A stretch of DNA of 11,594 nucleotides from Oscillospiraceae bacterium. GTDB taxonomy: Bacteria > Bacillota_A > Clostridia > Oscillospirales > WRJC01. The DNA is taken from assembly GCA_009785015.1 (NCBI GenBank), contig WQXD01000089.1, positions 1-11,594 of the forward strand, in the 5' to 3' direction. Shown here piece after piece: positions 1 to 7,753 of the stretch. The translations under genes and the position numbers were made by a program. How positions within the stretch are numbered: the first letter of the stretch is position 1; each line of letters opens with the position of its first letter. The notes under the pieces were generated by a model. The model was given only the letters and a program-made list of their open reading frames with translations, was not told the origin of the DNA and did no database searches.

Positions 1-1107
1 ACCAATGAAATGGAGTTGTTTTTTATGCTGTGCCCCGCTCACACCATCGCCGTGACGGGCAGCGCGGGCAAAACCACGACCTCCGCGATAACGGGCGAAA
101 TTTTAAAAAACTCCGGCAAAATTGTTTATGTGGGCGGGAATATCGGCGAACCCCTTTTAAACAAAATCGAAAACATAAAAAATGGAGATTACGCCGTGCT
201 CGAACTGTCTTCATTCCAGCTCTTTGATTTGGACAATGAAAGATTTGCCCCGGACGCCGCCGTTTTTACAAACGTCACGCCGAACCATTTGGATTGGCAT
301 AGAGACATGGACGAATATATAGCGGCAAAAAAAATAATATACAAAAATCAAAGAGAATCCCAGAGGGTGATTTTAAATTTCGACGACGAAATTCTGCGGG
401 ACTTGGGAAACGAAACCAAATCGGAAAAGTATTTCTTTTCCGAAAATATCCTGCCCGAACGCTTTCAAAACGGGGTCTGCTGCAATAAAGACGATATTTT
501 TGTCCGCTGCGGCGGAGAAGAAAAAAAAATACTAAAAAAAAGCGATATCTTTATCAAAGGCGCGCATAATGTGCTGAATTTTTTGGCGGCGGCGGGAGCG
601 GTGCACGATATCGCAAATGAAGCCGCGATATCCGAAACTGCGAAAACATTTAAAGGAGTCGAGCACAGAATAGAGTTCGTGAGGGTATTTGGCGGAGTTT
701 CCTATTACAATTCGTCGATAGACTCATCCCCTACCCGCACGGCGACGACTTTGAATTATTTCGAACAGGACAAAAAAATAATTGTGATACTCGGCGGCTC
801 GGATAAAAACATTTCATTTGAGGCGCTCGCGCCCGCAGTTTACAAAAAAGCCAAAGCCGCCGTATTATACGGGGCTACAAAAGAGCTCATTCGGCAATGC
901 CTCGAAGATCACCGAAAAAACGATGAAAACCGCGAAAAGCCCGCAATCTGCATATCCGATTCATTCGACGCGGCCGTCATAAAAGCCAAAGAGCTCGCAA
1001 ATTCCGGCGATGTTGTCCTGTTGTCCCCGGCTTGCGCTTCTTTCGACAGTTTTAAAAATTTCGAAGAACGCGGAAACAGATTCAAAGAAATGGTAAACAT
1101 GTTTTAA
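1..1107 (+). CDS. murD: UDP-N-acetylmuramoyl-L-alanine--D-glutamate ligase MurD, 5'-truncated by window edge
   Basis: This cytoplasmic Mur ligase adds D-glutamate to UDP-MurNAc-L-Ala with ATP, the second amino-acid step of peptidoglycan precursor synthesis. The frame is open back to base 1, and the ATG at 10 lies inside the protein, so roughly the first 90-110 residues (the UDP-binding domain) are outside the window. Visible in order are the ATP-binding loop TGSAGKTTT near the start, the central-domain motif NVTPNHLDWH, a lysine-bearing AAKKIIY segment where Mur ligases carry the carbamylated lysine, the MurD-type YYNSSIDSSPTRT motif, GGSDKNISFEAL, and the C-terminal SPACASFDSFKNFEERG signature. 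The last motif together with SSPTRT separates MurD from MurC, MurE and MurF. It is the first gene of a close-packed + strand series, with 18 bp to the next start. No defect is seen in the visible part. Confidence 0.95.
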   Translation, partial: TNEMELFFMLCPAHTIAVTGSAGKTTTSAITGEILKNSGKIVYVGGNIGEPLLNKIENIKNGDYAVLELSSFQLFDLDNERFAPDAAVFTNVTPNHLDWHRDMDEYIAAKKIIYKNQRESQRVILNFDDEILRDLGNETKSEKYFFSENILPERFQNGVCCNKDDIFVRCGGEEKKILKKSDIFIKGAHNVLNFLAAAGAVHDIANEAAISETAKTFKGVEHRIEFVRVFGGVSYYNSSIDSSPTRTATTLNYFEQDKKIIVILGGSDKNISFEALAPAVYKKAKAAVLYGATKELIRQCLEDHRKNDENREKPAICISDSFDAAVIKAKELANSGDVVLLSPACASFDSFKNFEERGNRFKEMVNMF

Positions 1108-1125
1108 AATTTCATGTGAGGAAAG

Positions 1126-2208
1126 ATGATGAATATAAAGAAGCTGCTCAGGCAATTTTTTGACATAGTCTCCCCTTCGGGATATGAGTACATGGCAAAA
1201 ACCCAAATACAAAAAATTATAGATGAAAATTTTGACGGGGTTTTCGACGAGGTTTCCTGCGATAAATTCGGCGGGTTCCATTTGATAAAAAAAGCCCTGC
1301 CCAAAACCGGAAATCCAAAAAAGATAATGTTCGACGCGCATATCGACCAAATCGGCTTGGTTGTAACCGAAATATTGGACGGCGGGTTTTTGAGGGTCAA
1401 GGCGCTGGGCGGCATAAACAAAAATATACTGCCCGCATCCGAATTTTACGTCTACACTTACCAAAAAGACGAGCCGTTTGTATTTTCAGCGGACAGCAAG
1501 ATTCCGGCAATCGCCGTAAGCGTCCCCCCGCATTTGAAAAATCTGAAAAACAGCAATTCCGAATTCGAAAACCTGTATCTCGATTCCGGATACGATTCAA
1601 AGGAAGAACTCGAAAAAATAGTCAGGATAGGGTCGCCCGTGGTTTTCAAACCCCAGTTTTTGAGCCTTGAAAACGATCTTGTATCCTGCTGCGGGTCAGA
1701 TGACAAAGTGTGCGCGGCGGTCATGATGCTCGCGGCAAAATCCGTCAAAAACGCCCCCGAAGCGGAAGTGCACATGGTACTAAGCGCCGGAGAGGAAACA
1801 GGTTCCCCGGGCGCCGGTACTGCGGCGTTTAAAATACAGCCGGATTTCGCCGTCGTTCTCGACGTCGATTTTTCGCGGGACCCCGGAATTGACGCCGCCG
1901 TTTCCATTGAGATGGGCAAGGGCCCGGGGGTGACATATTCCGCAGCCACGAATATAAAGCTCACGAAAAAAATCATAAATCTGGCGCAGAGCAAAAAAAT
2001 ACCGGTGCAGATAAACGCGAATCCGGCATCTACGAGCACAAACGCCGACATAATTCAGATAACGGGGGAAGGAATACCGTGCGCGCTTGTATCCGTGCCG
2101 CTCAAGAACATGCATACGCAAAGCGAAATCTGTCTGGCGCAGGACATAAAGAAAACGGCCGGGCTGATTTGTGAAATTATAGAAAACGCGGGGGAATTGA
2201 TGAGATGA
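1126..2208 (+). CDS. M42 family metallo-aminopeptidase (first of a pair)
   Basis: This is a 360-residue cytosolic di-metal aminopeptidase of the M42 (glutamyl aminopeptidase/PepA/FrvX-like) family. Such enzymes usually form dodecameric shells that trim short peptides. All expected ligand and catalytic motifs are present: H72-x-D74 in DAHIDQIG, D192-D193 in GSDDK, catalytic E223-E224 in SAGEETG, D246 in VLDVDF, and H330 in NMHTQSE. The residue after the DD pair is Lys where Arg is common, and HIDQ replaces the usual HMDE, so specificity may differ from the second copy. The SD-like GAGGAAAG lies immediately before two ATGs, at 1126 and 1129. The second has the better spacing, so the protein may be one residue shorter. 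The gene ends in an ATGA overlap with the next M42 gene. Substrate cannot be read from sequence. Confidence 0.93.
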   Translation: MMNIKKLLRQFFDIVSPSGYEYMAKTQIQKIIDENFDGVFDEVSCDKFGGFHLIKKALPKTGNPKKIMFDAHIDQIGLVVTEILDGGFLRVKALGGINKNILPASEFYVYTYQKDEPFVFSADSKIPAIAVSVPPHLKNLKNSNSEFENLYLDSGYDSKEELEKIVRIGSPVVFKPQFLSLENDLVSCCGSDDKVCAAVMMLAAKSVKNAPEAEVHMVLSAGEETGSPGAGTAAFKIQPDFAVVLDVDFSRDPGIDAAVSIEMGKGPGVTYSAATNIKLTKKIINLAQSKKIPVQINANPASTSTNADIIQITGEGIPCALVSVPLKNMHTQSEICLAQDIKKTAGLICEIIENAGELMR

Positions 2209-3251
2209 TAGACATAAATTTATTGAAAAAACTATGCCTCGCCTTCGGCCCGAGCGGGAACGAGGACGAAGTAAGGGATATTATAACCGAAGAAATAAAA
2301 AATTCCGCTTCCGAATATTATACGGATAAAGTGGGAAATCTGATCGTTTTCAAGAAGGGCGGCCAGCCGTCCCCAAAAAAACGGCTTTTCGCCGCCCACA
2401 TGGACGAGGTGGGTTTTATGATAACTTCGGCGGGCGAGGACGGTTATCTCAAATTTAAAAATCTTGGAGGGATCGAGAGCACGGTCATACTCGGAAAGCA
2501 AGCGGTAGTAGGCGAAAAAAGGCTGCCGGCGGTGTTCGGCGGAAAACCCGTGCATCTGATCAAAAAAGAAGACCGGGATAAACCCTGCGCGGCCGAAGAC
2601 ATATATTTGGATACCGGCGTTATGAAAAAAGAAATCAAAAAGACCAAGCAGGGCGGCAAAAAAACCGAAAAACCGGCGCAGGCGGGAGATTTCGCCGTGT
2701 TCAAATCCGATTTTTGGGAATTCGGAGAAAACAAGATAAAATGCAAGGCGATCGACGACCGTTTCGGCTGCTGTATTTTGATCGCTCTCATAAAATCAAA
2801 TCTGGCGCGCGACGCCTGGTTCGCTTTTACCACATGCGAGGAAATAGGGCTGCGCGGGGCGAAAACGGCGGCGAATATAATAGAGCCCGAAACGGCACTT
2901 ATCTTCGAAGCCACCACGGCGGGGGATATCTACGACCAGAAAGAAAAAAACAAAATATGCTCTCTCGGCGGCGGCGCGGTCATTTCAATTATGGACAACG
3001 CGGCGATATACGACAAAAAACTCATAGAAAAAGCCCTCGAAACGGCAGCGAGAAACAATATAAAGACGCAGATAAAGCAGGCCGTCGCGGGCGCGAACGA
3101 ATCCGGTGCATACCAGAGATCAGGCGGCGGCGCGGGAGTCCTCGCCATTTCCCTGCCCGCGCGGTATATACATTCCCCCTGCTCCGTGGCCGATTTATCC
3201 GATATGCAGGCATGTATGGATCTGGCAGTTGAAATCGAAAAAGTCATTTAA
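2205..3251 (+). CDS. M42 family metallo-aminopeptidase (second of a pair)
   Basis: This is a 348-residue M42 metallopeptidase that starts inside the stop codon of the previous gene (ATGA, 4-bp overlap), implying translational coupling. Its metal-site motifs are the standard ones: H65-x-D67 in AAHMDEVG, D184-D185 in IDDRFG, catalytic E212-E213 in CEEIG, E235 in IFEAT, and H323 in ARYIHSP. It carries a low-complexity Lys-rich stretch (about residues 142-157, KKEIKKTKQGGKK) in the region of the PDZ-like insertion domain, which may be a flexible loop. It is clearly diverged from the upstream copy, with different sequence around every motif, so this is an old paralogous pair and not a recent duplication. 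The two could form mixed shells with complementary specificity, as some tandem M42 peptidases do, but that is inference. Confidence 0.94.
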   Translation: MIDINLLKKLCLAFGPSGNEDEVRDIITEEIKNSASEYYTDKVGNLIVFKKGGQPSPKKRLFAAHMDEVGFMITSAGEDGYLKFKNLGGIESTVILGKQAVVGEKRLPAVFGGKPVHLIKKEDRDKPCAAEDIYLDTGVMKKEIKKTKQGGKKTEKPAQAGDFAVFKSDFWEFGENKIKCKAIDDRFGCCILIALIKSNLARDAWFAFTTCEEIGLRGAKTAANIIEPETALIFEATTAGDIYDQKEKNKICSLGGGAVISIMDNAAIYDKKLIEKALETAARNNIKTQIKQAVAGANESGAYQRSGGGAGVLAISLPARYIHSPCSVADLSDMQACMDLAVEIEKVI

Positions 3252-3275
3252 AATATATATACGGAGGTTTTTAAT

Positions 3276-4136
3276 ATGAAAATAAGCGTGAGTTCCTATT
3301 CCTATCTGGGCATATTCGGCAAGGACGGCTTTGATATCTGCAAGCTGATACAGACGGTCAAAAAACAGGGGTTTGACGGCTTTGAAATTGCCCATATACC
3401 AAACGGCGAAGTCGAAATTTTTGAGTTTTGCGGGCTGATCAAAAAATTGTGCGACGGCGAAGGGCTCGAAATCCCCAATTATTGCATAGGTTCCGATTTT
3501 CTCAACGGCAGCGGCGGGGACATAGAAAAAGAGATCGAGATGGTCAGGCATCATGTCGATCTCGCGGAGGCCATGGGCTCAAAATGCATGCGCCACGACG
3601 CGACCTACGGCGTAAAAAAAGAAGTCCCGCCGCCAAGAGGTTTTGAAGACGTCGCCGACAGGCTCGCTTACGGTTTTGGCGAAGTAACCAAATACGCCGA
3701 AAAAAAAGGCATATCCACCTCGGTCGAAAACCACGGGTTTTTCGTCCAGGACAGTTTGCGGGTCGAGAAACTCATCAACAAAGTGGGCCATAAAAATTTC
3801 GGGGCTTTGGTCGATGTGGGCAATTTTTTGTGCGCGGACGAAAATCCGGCTTATGCGGCGGGAATTTTGGCCCCGTATATAAAACACGTGCATGTCAAGG
3901 ATTTCCACGTGAAGAGCGGAATGGGACCGAACCCCGGCGAAGGTTTCTTTAAGTCGAGGGGCGGAAATTATCTGAGGGGCGCGATAATCGGCCACGGAAA
4001 TGTTCCGGTCGACCAATGTTTGGAAATCATAAAATCGAGCGGGTACGAAGGGCATATAAGCATTGAGTTTGAAGGGATGGAAGACCCGATAAGGGCGACG
4101 AGCATAGGATTGAAATATTTGAAAAGATTCGTGTAA
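3276..4136 (+). CDS. Sugar phosphate isomerase/epimerase-like TIM-barrel protein (xylose isomerase-like, AP endonuclease 2 superfamily)
   Basis: This is a 286-residue protein of the xylose-isomerase-like TIM-barrel superfamily, whose members isomerise or epimerise sugars or act on related polyols using a divalent metal. Likely metal ligands in strand-end positions are E151 (SVENHG), D180 (LVDVGN), H204/H206 (KHVHVKDFH) and E264/E266 (SIEFEG), the usual Glu-Asp-His-Glu set. The barrel repeat start FDGFEIAHI and the C-terminal YEGHISIEFEGMEDP are typical of the family. A strong GGAGG at about 3262-3266 sets the ATG. It lies 24 bp after the M42 pair and 7 bp before the SEDS gene, so it is probably cotranscribed with cell-wall genes. 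The substrate is not identifiable. A role in making or recycling a wall sugar is a guess from context only. Confidence 0.87.
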   Translation: MKISVSSYSYLGIFGKDGFDICKLIQTVKKQGFDGFEIAHIPNGEVEIFEFCGLIKKLCDGEGLEIPNYCIGSDFLNGSGGDIEKEIEMVRHHVDLAEAMGSKCMRHDATYGVKKEVPPPRGFEDVADRLAYGFGEVTKYAEKKGISTSVENHGFFVQDSLRVEKLINKVGHKNFGALVDVGNFLCADENPAYAAGILAPYIKHVHVKDFHVKSGMGPNPGEGFFKSRGGNYLRGAIIGHGNVPVDQCLEIIKSSGYEGHISIEFEGMEDPIRATSIGLKYLKRFV

Positions 4137-4143
4137 GCGTCAT

Positions 4144-5304
4144 ATGGATTTGAGATTCAAGGATTTTAAAAAATATTTGTCGAAGCTCGATTGGTTTTTG
4201 ATCGCTGCGGTATTTATTTCCACGGTATACGGCTGGCTGCTGGTCAAAAGCACCACCAATCCGATGCCTACGAACAGTTACGTAATAGTTCAGAGCGGAG
4301 CGGTATTTATCGGCGTCGTTTCGATGCTGGTCATGGCAAACCTCGATTACTGCCATGTTATCAAATACACCAAATATTTTTACGCGCTCGCCATCGCGGG
4401 AATGACAATCGTTTTGATATTCGGCGAAGGCGCCGAGGAAGTGGGCAGAGGCAGCTGGATCAGGTTTTTCGGCATAGGGATACAACCCTCGGAATTAGTC
4501 AAGATCCTGTACATAGTATGCCTGGCCAAACGGCTCGATAAAATCAAAGAAAACATAAATCACCCGTTGAATATCGCCCTGACGTTGGTATATGCCGGGA
4601 TCATACTCGGAATGGTCGTATTTGACAATTTGGGGTCCGCTTTGGTATTTATTTTCATAACCTTCGTCATGTTCTTTTTCGCGGGAGTGAGCGTATGGTA
4701 TTTTTTGGCTTTCGGCGCCGTGATAACCGCGCTGTCGCCGGTTATATGGAGTTTCATGGGCGAATATCAAAAAATGAGGATATTAGCGGGATTTGACCCG
4801 TCGATAGACCCTGAAGGCTACGGCTGGCAGGCGATAAGGTCCATGCGGGCGATAGGATCGGGCGGACTTTTCGGGGCGGGCTTTCAAAAGGGGTACATAA
4901 CCCAAAACAAGCTCCTCACCGCCCAGCAGACGGACTTTATCTTCGCGACTGCCGGGGAGGAATTCGGCTTTCTGGGCGCGATACTCGTGATTGTGCTTTT
5001 GAGCGTGATTATCATGCGCATACTGCTTGTTTCTTTCAAAACAAAAAATACGGTGGGTTCTTTGATCTGCGCGGGTGTTTTCGGCATGTTTATGGCCCAA
5101 ACGGTCGAAAACATCGGAATGTGCCTCGGAGTTATGCCCGTTGTGGGCGTGACGCTGCCCTTTTTTTCTTACGGCGGCTCGTCGGTAGTGAGCTGCTATA
5201 TGGGAATAGGCTTGGTTTTGAGCGTATATTCGAGGCGCAATATTTACTTCTTCACAAGAGACGAAAATTTGGACTCAAAAAATCAGGAATTTTTGAATTG
5301 GTAA
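4144..5304 (+). CDS. rodA: SEDS-family peptidoglycan glycosyltransferase, RodA/FtsW type
   Basis: This is a 386-residue polytopic inner-membrane protein of the SEDS family, which polymerises lipid II into glycan strands together with a class B penicillin-binding protein. It shows about ten hydrophobic segments and the family landmarks GSWIRFFGIGIQPSELVK, the QQTDFIFATAGEEFGF motif with the conserved Asp at residue 264 (position thought to be essential for polymerisation), and NIGMCLGVMPVVGVTLPFFSYGGSS near the C terminus. The last segment (NIGM, FFSYGGSS) resembles RodA more than FtsW, but its position after murD is where ftsW sits in the classical division/cell-wall cluster, so the FtsW role remains possible. 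The usual His before TDF is Gln. No clear ribosome binding site precedes the ATG, which begins 7 bp after the previous stop, suggesting translational coupling. Confidence 0.92.
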   Translation: MDLRFKDFKKYLSKLDWFLIAAVFISTVYGWLLVKSTTNPMPTNSYVIVQSGAVFIGVVSMLVMANLDYCHVIKYTKYFYALAIAGMTIVLIFGEGAEEVGRGSWIRFFGIGIQPSELVKILYIVCLAKRLDKIKENINHPLNIALTLVYAGIILGMVVFDNLGSALVFIFITFVMFFFAGVSVWYFLAFGAVITALSPVIWSFMGEYQKMRILAGFDPSIDPEGYGWQAIRSMRAIGSGGLFGAGFQKGYITQNKLLTAQQTDFIFATAGEEFGFLGAILVIVLLSVIIMRILLVSFKTKNTVGSLICAGVFGMFMAQTVENIGMCLGVMPVVGVTLPFFSYGGSSVVSCYMGIGLVLSVYSRRNIYFFTRDENLDSKNQEFLNW

Positions 5305-5325
5305 AAATCGAATACAGGAGATGTT

Positions 5326-6468
5326 ATGCAAATTTTAAAATCGCACGCAAAACCCCGCGTACTGAGCGTCCCCAAAATAATTTTGTTGGTGTTTTTGTCG
5401 CTGCTGCTTGTTTTTTTGCTGGCCGTCTGGTTATTTTTAAATGTGTACACGCCGAAGATTTCCGATGATATAACAGAACCCCCGCATTTGGGCGCATGGG
5501 CGATCGAAGGCGAAATTATGGGCGATATATACAACGTTCTGGAAGGCGCGGATTTGGAGGGGAGAATTCCGCTGGACCGCGACAAGGGCGACGGCTATAC
5601 TTTTTTGATTTTGGGGCGCGACAACGGGCTTCTCACAGATACAATGATGCTGGTGACCTTTAACGTCGCGGATAAAAAAGTCGGGATTTTGAATGTGCCC
5701 CGGGACTGCTATATAAGCAACAGTTATTACAGCGGCAGGATAAACGCGGTTTTGGCGAGCGGGTACAACGCCGCTTTGAAAACCGGCAAAAATCCGGAGG
5801 ATGCCGTTAAGGACGGCGTGGATTATCTGCGCTTTATGATACAATATACCTTTGGCATACCCGTGGATATGTATGTATATATAGATTTGACCGGATTTCG
5901 GGACCTTGTGGACGCGGTGGGCGGAGTTGAAATGGAAGTGCCGGTTGATATGTATTACTCGGACCCGTATCAGGATTTGTACATCGATTTAAAAAAAGGG
6001 TGGCAGACGCTCGACGGAAAAAAAGCGGAACAGCTCGTGCGTTTCAGATCGGGATACGCGACGGCGGACATAGGCAGGATACAGACACAGCAAAAATTTT
6101 TGTCGGCATTGGCAAAAAAAATGCTGAAATTCGACGTGCAGCAGATCAGCAGGCTTTTTGATATCGCCGAAAAGCACATAACTTCCAATATATCGGCGGC
6201 GGATACCGCCTGGTTCGCCGCGAAGGTTCTCGACGTAAAACTCGAGGACATCGTGATGTACACGGTTCCGGGCGAACACTACATGGTCGGAAAAGCGGCG
6301 TGTTATTCGATGTACAAGCCTGAAATCATCGGGATAATAAACAAGTCTTTCAATCCGTACAAAGAGCAGATACCCGAAGAAAACTTCAATATATTCGAAG
6401 GCACCCGGACCTACGCCCATCTTGCGGATACGGACGGCCTGACGATGGCGGATCTGGCGGGCAACTGA
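5326..6468 (+). CDS. LytR-CpsA-Psr (LCP) family protein
   Basis: This is a 380-residue LCP phosphotransferase, a membrane-anchored extracellular enzyme that moves undecaprenyl-linked polymers such as wall teichoic acid or capsule onto peptidoglycan. It has a short positive N terminus, one transmembrane segment (about residues 17-42), then the LCP domain: FLILGRDN, TDTMMLVTFN, the active-site NVPRDCYI with R126, SGRINAVLASG, and VRFRSGYATADIGRIQTQQ with R239, R241, D248 and R251, the residues that hold the pyrophosphate-lipid in known LCP structures. LTDTMM replaces the more usual RSDTMM. There is no C-terminal LytR_C domain. Start chosen at the ATG 6 bases after AGGAGAT. It is the last gene of the + strand operon and is followed by a hairpin. 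The polymer it transfers cannot be told from sequence. Confidence 0.93.
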   Translation: MQILKSHAKPRVLSVPKIILLVFLSLLLVFLLAVWLFLNVYTPKISDDITEPPHLGAWAIEGEIMGDIYNVLEGADLEGRIPLDRDKGDGYTFLILGRDNGLLTDTMMLVTFNVADKKVGILNVPRDCYISNSYYSGRINAVLASGYNAALKTGKNPEDAVKDGVDYLRFMIQYTFGIPVDMYVYIDLTGFRDLVDAVGGVEMEVPVDMYYSDPYQDLYIDLKKGWQTLDGKKAEQLVRFRSGYATADIGRIQTQQKFLSALAKKMLKFDVQQISRLFDIAEKHITSNISAADTAWFAAKVLDVKLEDIVMYTVPGEHYMVGKAACYSMYKPEIIGIINKSFNPYKEQIPEENFNIFEGTRTYAHLADTDGLTMADLAGN

Positions 6469-6524
6469 AAAAAATTATTTTATCGCGGCGATTTTTTTCT
6501 AATCTTCTTTTCCAATTTGTTTTT

Positions 6525-6571
6525 GAAACTCTGCAAGCTGTTTGCGCAGAGTTTCGTTTTCTGCGTTTTTT
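6525..6571 (+). terminator. Putative Rho-independent terminator after the cell-wall operon
   Basis: A perfect 10-bp stem (GAAACTCTGC at 6525-6534 pairing with GCAGAGTTTC at 6546-6555, 11-base loop) is followed by GTTTT and then a run of six T at 6566-6571. It lies 57 bp after the LCP stop codon. The U tract is interrupted by CTGCG, so efficiency is uncertain. The same bases read on the - strand resemble a short coiled-coil coding fragment (see findings). The rest of the 6469-6670 gap shows no gene and no convincing promoter. Confidence 0.55.
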
Positions 6572-6670
6572 CAAAATAATTTGTTTTTATATGTCCAATT
6601 TTCGGTATGTGAATTGTATATGTATATAGACGCGTCAAAAACAAATTTACAAAAAGAAAGGAAAGGGTTT

Positions 6671-6919
6671 ATGGATTCGATAATTATGAATGAGATTAAA
6701 AATATGGACAATATTACCTTCTGGTTTGAATACGAATGCGATGAAAACGGCAATACAATTAAAGAAACCGACTACGGCGCCGACGGTTCGATTTTCTACC
6801 GGAATGAAAATGAATACGACAAAAACGGCAATATGATCAAACAAAATATATATAACGCCGACGGTTCGATTGATATTTGGGTTGAATACGAATATATCGC
6901 GATGGATATAATAAATTGA
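6671..6919 (+). CDS. Small 26-residue-repeat (YD-like) protein, hypothetical
   Basis: This 82-residue protein has no recognised function. It is built from two 26-residue repeats of the form EYDxNGNxIKxxxYxADGSI (about residues 15-41 and 42-67) and a broken third copy (IWVEYEYIAMDIIN). The pattern resembles short YD/RHS-type or related tyrosine-rich beta repeats. At DNA level a 15-bp segment is repeated exactly 78 bp apart (6779-6793 and 6857-6871), so the repeats arose or were homogenised recently. The ATG at 6671 is chosen because AAAGGAAAGGG sits just upstream and the repeat region begins soon after; an in-frame upstream extension to 6542 runs through the terminator hairpin and looks noncoding. 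There is no signal peptide. It may be the remnant of a longer repeat protein, since the third repeat loses its consensus and stops. Confidence 0.55.
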   Translation: MDSIIMNEIKNMDNITFWFEYECDENGNTIKETDYGADGSIFYRNENEYDKNGNMIKQNIYNADGSIDIWVEYEYIAMDIIN

Positions 6920-6971
6920 TAATAACGACGGTATTTTTACAGTTTATTAATACAAAATTTGTTCTTTTGGA

Positions 6972-7000
6972 TTGTTTATCTTTTTAGGATTGTATATAAT
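6972..7000 (+). promoter_or_regulatory. Putative sigma-A promoter of the PIN/partner operon
   Basis: A -10 box TATAAT (6995-7000) matches consensus exactly and lies 17 bp after TTGTTT (6972-6977), which matches the first three bases of the -35 consensus. Transcription would start near 7007, giving a short leader that contains the AGGGGCGAG ribosome binding site before the ATG at 7023. Confidence 0.5.
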
Positions 7001-7022
7001 AAATAATAAAAGGGGCGAGAAT

Positions 7023-7472
7023 ATGGGTAAAATCAAAATATATTTGGATAATTGCTGTTTTAACCGTCCGTTTGACGAACAAAATCAAATTCTGATTGAA
7101 TTGGAAACTATCGCCAAACTGGAAATCCAAAGATTAATAAAAGAAGGTTGCTATGACCTTGTATGGTCGTTCATGTTAGATAAGGAAAATTCAGACAACC
7201 CGCATGAAAACCGAAAAATACACATATTGGAATGGAAAAAATATGCACAATCAATTGTTAAAGATAGTAGTGATGTTATAGCTGAAAAAGCAAAAGAGAT
7301 ATCAAAAAAAGGTATAAAACCCAAAGACTCTGCTCACTTGGCTATAGCGATAATGGCGAATTGCGATTATTTTATTACTACGGATAAAAAGTTGCTCAAT
7401 AAAAACTTAAATGACATAGAGATTATAAATCCAATATATTTTATTGAAAGAGAGGGGATAAAAGATGAGTGA
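7023..7472 (+). CDS. PIN-domain protein, probable VapC-like RNase toxin
   Basis: This is a 149-residue protein with the PIN (PilT N-terminal) nuclease fold, the family of VapC toxins that cut RNA in a Mg-dependent way. Acidic residues in expected places are D9 (IYLDNCCFNRPFDEQ), E55 (LDKENSDNP), D102 (KPKDSAHLAIA) and D121 (YFITTDKKLL). The stretch DSAHLAIAIMANCDYFITTD is the hallmark C-terminal part of PIN domains. The ATG at 7023 is chosen over an upstream in-frame start because AGGGGCGAG precedes it at good spacing and homology-like sequence begins there. The region is visibly richer in A+T than the cell-wall genes, consistent with an acquired module. It overlaps the next gene by 8 bp. Toxic activity is inferred, not shown; some PIN proteins are housekeeping nucleases. 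Confidence 0.82.
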   Translation: MGKIKIYLDNCCFNRPFDEQNQILIELETIAKLEIQRLIKEGCYDLVWSFMLDKENSDNPHENRKIHILEWKKYAQSIVKDSSDVIAEKAKEISKKGIKPKDSAHLAIAIMANCDYFITTDKKLLNKNLNDIEIINPIYFIEREGIKDE

Positions 7473-7680
7473 CAGTATTTTAAGAGTAAGCGGAATGAGA
7501 GCACTAAATGACATATTAGGCGAAGTCAACGCCGAAAAATTCATATATTTAATCAACAAAGATAACTTTGACTATACAGAATGGCAAAAGGATTTATATC
7601 AGGATATGAATACTGACGAAATATTAAATATGGCAGACAAATACTATAAAGAACGGTACCCGGAAGAATTCAAGAATTGA
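7465..7680 (+). CDS. Small partner of the PIN protein, possible antitoxin
   Basis: This is a 71-residue acidic protein starting inside the end of the PIN gene (8-bp overlap), with AGAGAGGGG upstream of the ATG at 7465. Its sequence (SDSILRVSGMRALNDILGEV, AEKFIYLI, FDYTEWQKDLY) resembles small uncharacterised bacterial proteins that I recall beside PIN-domain genes; this is memory and not a search. It looks all-helical and shows no clear ribbon-helix-helix or AbrB-type DNA-binding motif, unlike typical VapB antitoxins. The tight overlap and exclusive pairing suggest that it binds or neutralises the PIN protein. The order is reversed relative to most type II systems, where the antitoxin comes first. 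Function is unproven. Confidence 0.7.
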   Translation: MSDSILRVSGMRALNDILGEVNAEKFIYLINKDNFDYTEWQKDLYQDMNTDEILNMADKYYKERYPEEFKN

Positions 7681-7753
7681 ATAATTAAAAGACAGCAACG
7701 TAAGTCAAGCACCAATGTTGATTTTATCCTAAACGGGAAATCACAAACAATGC

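Noticed and set aside
961..2051. Long - strand open frames (961-1464 and 1458-2051) opposite murD and the first M42 gene
   Set aside because: They are antisense shadows of strongly supported genes, with no ribosome binding site and no family-like motifs.
1126..3251. Possible recent tandem duplication of the M42 gene
   Set aside because: Motif neighbourhoods differ throughout (HIDQ versus HMDE, DDK versus DDR, NMHTQ versus YIHSP), so the pair is anciently diverged.
6482..6492. Small hairpin ATCG-CGG-CGAT followed by seven T after the LCP gene
   Set aside because: A 4-bp stem with a 3-base loop is too weak to call; the 10-bp stem at 6525-6555 is the better terminator candidate.
6542..6670. 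N-terminal extension of the 82-residue repeat protein
   Set aside because: It would run through the hairpin and T tract, lacks a ribosome binding site, and the ATG at 6671 has one.
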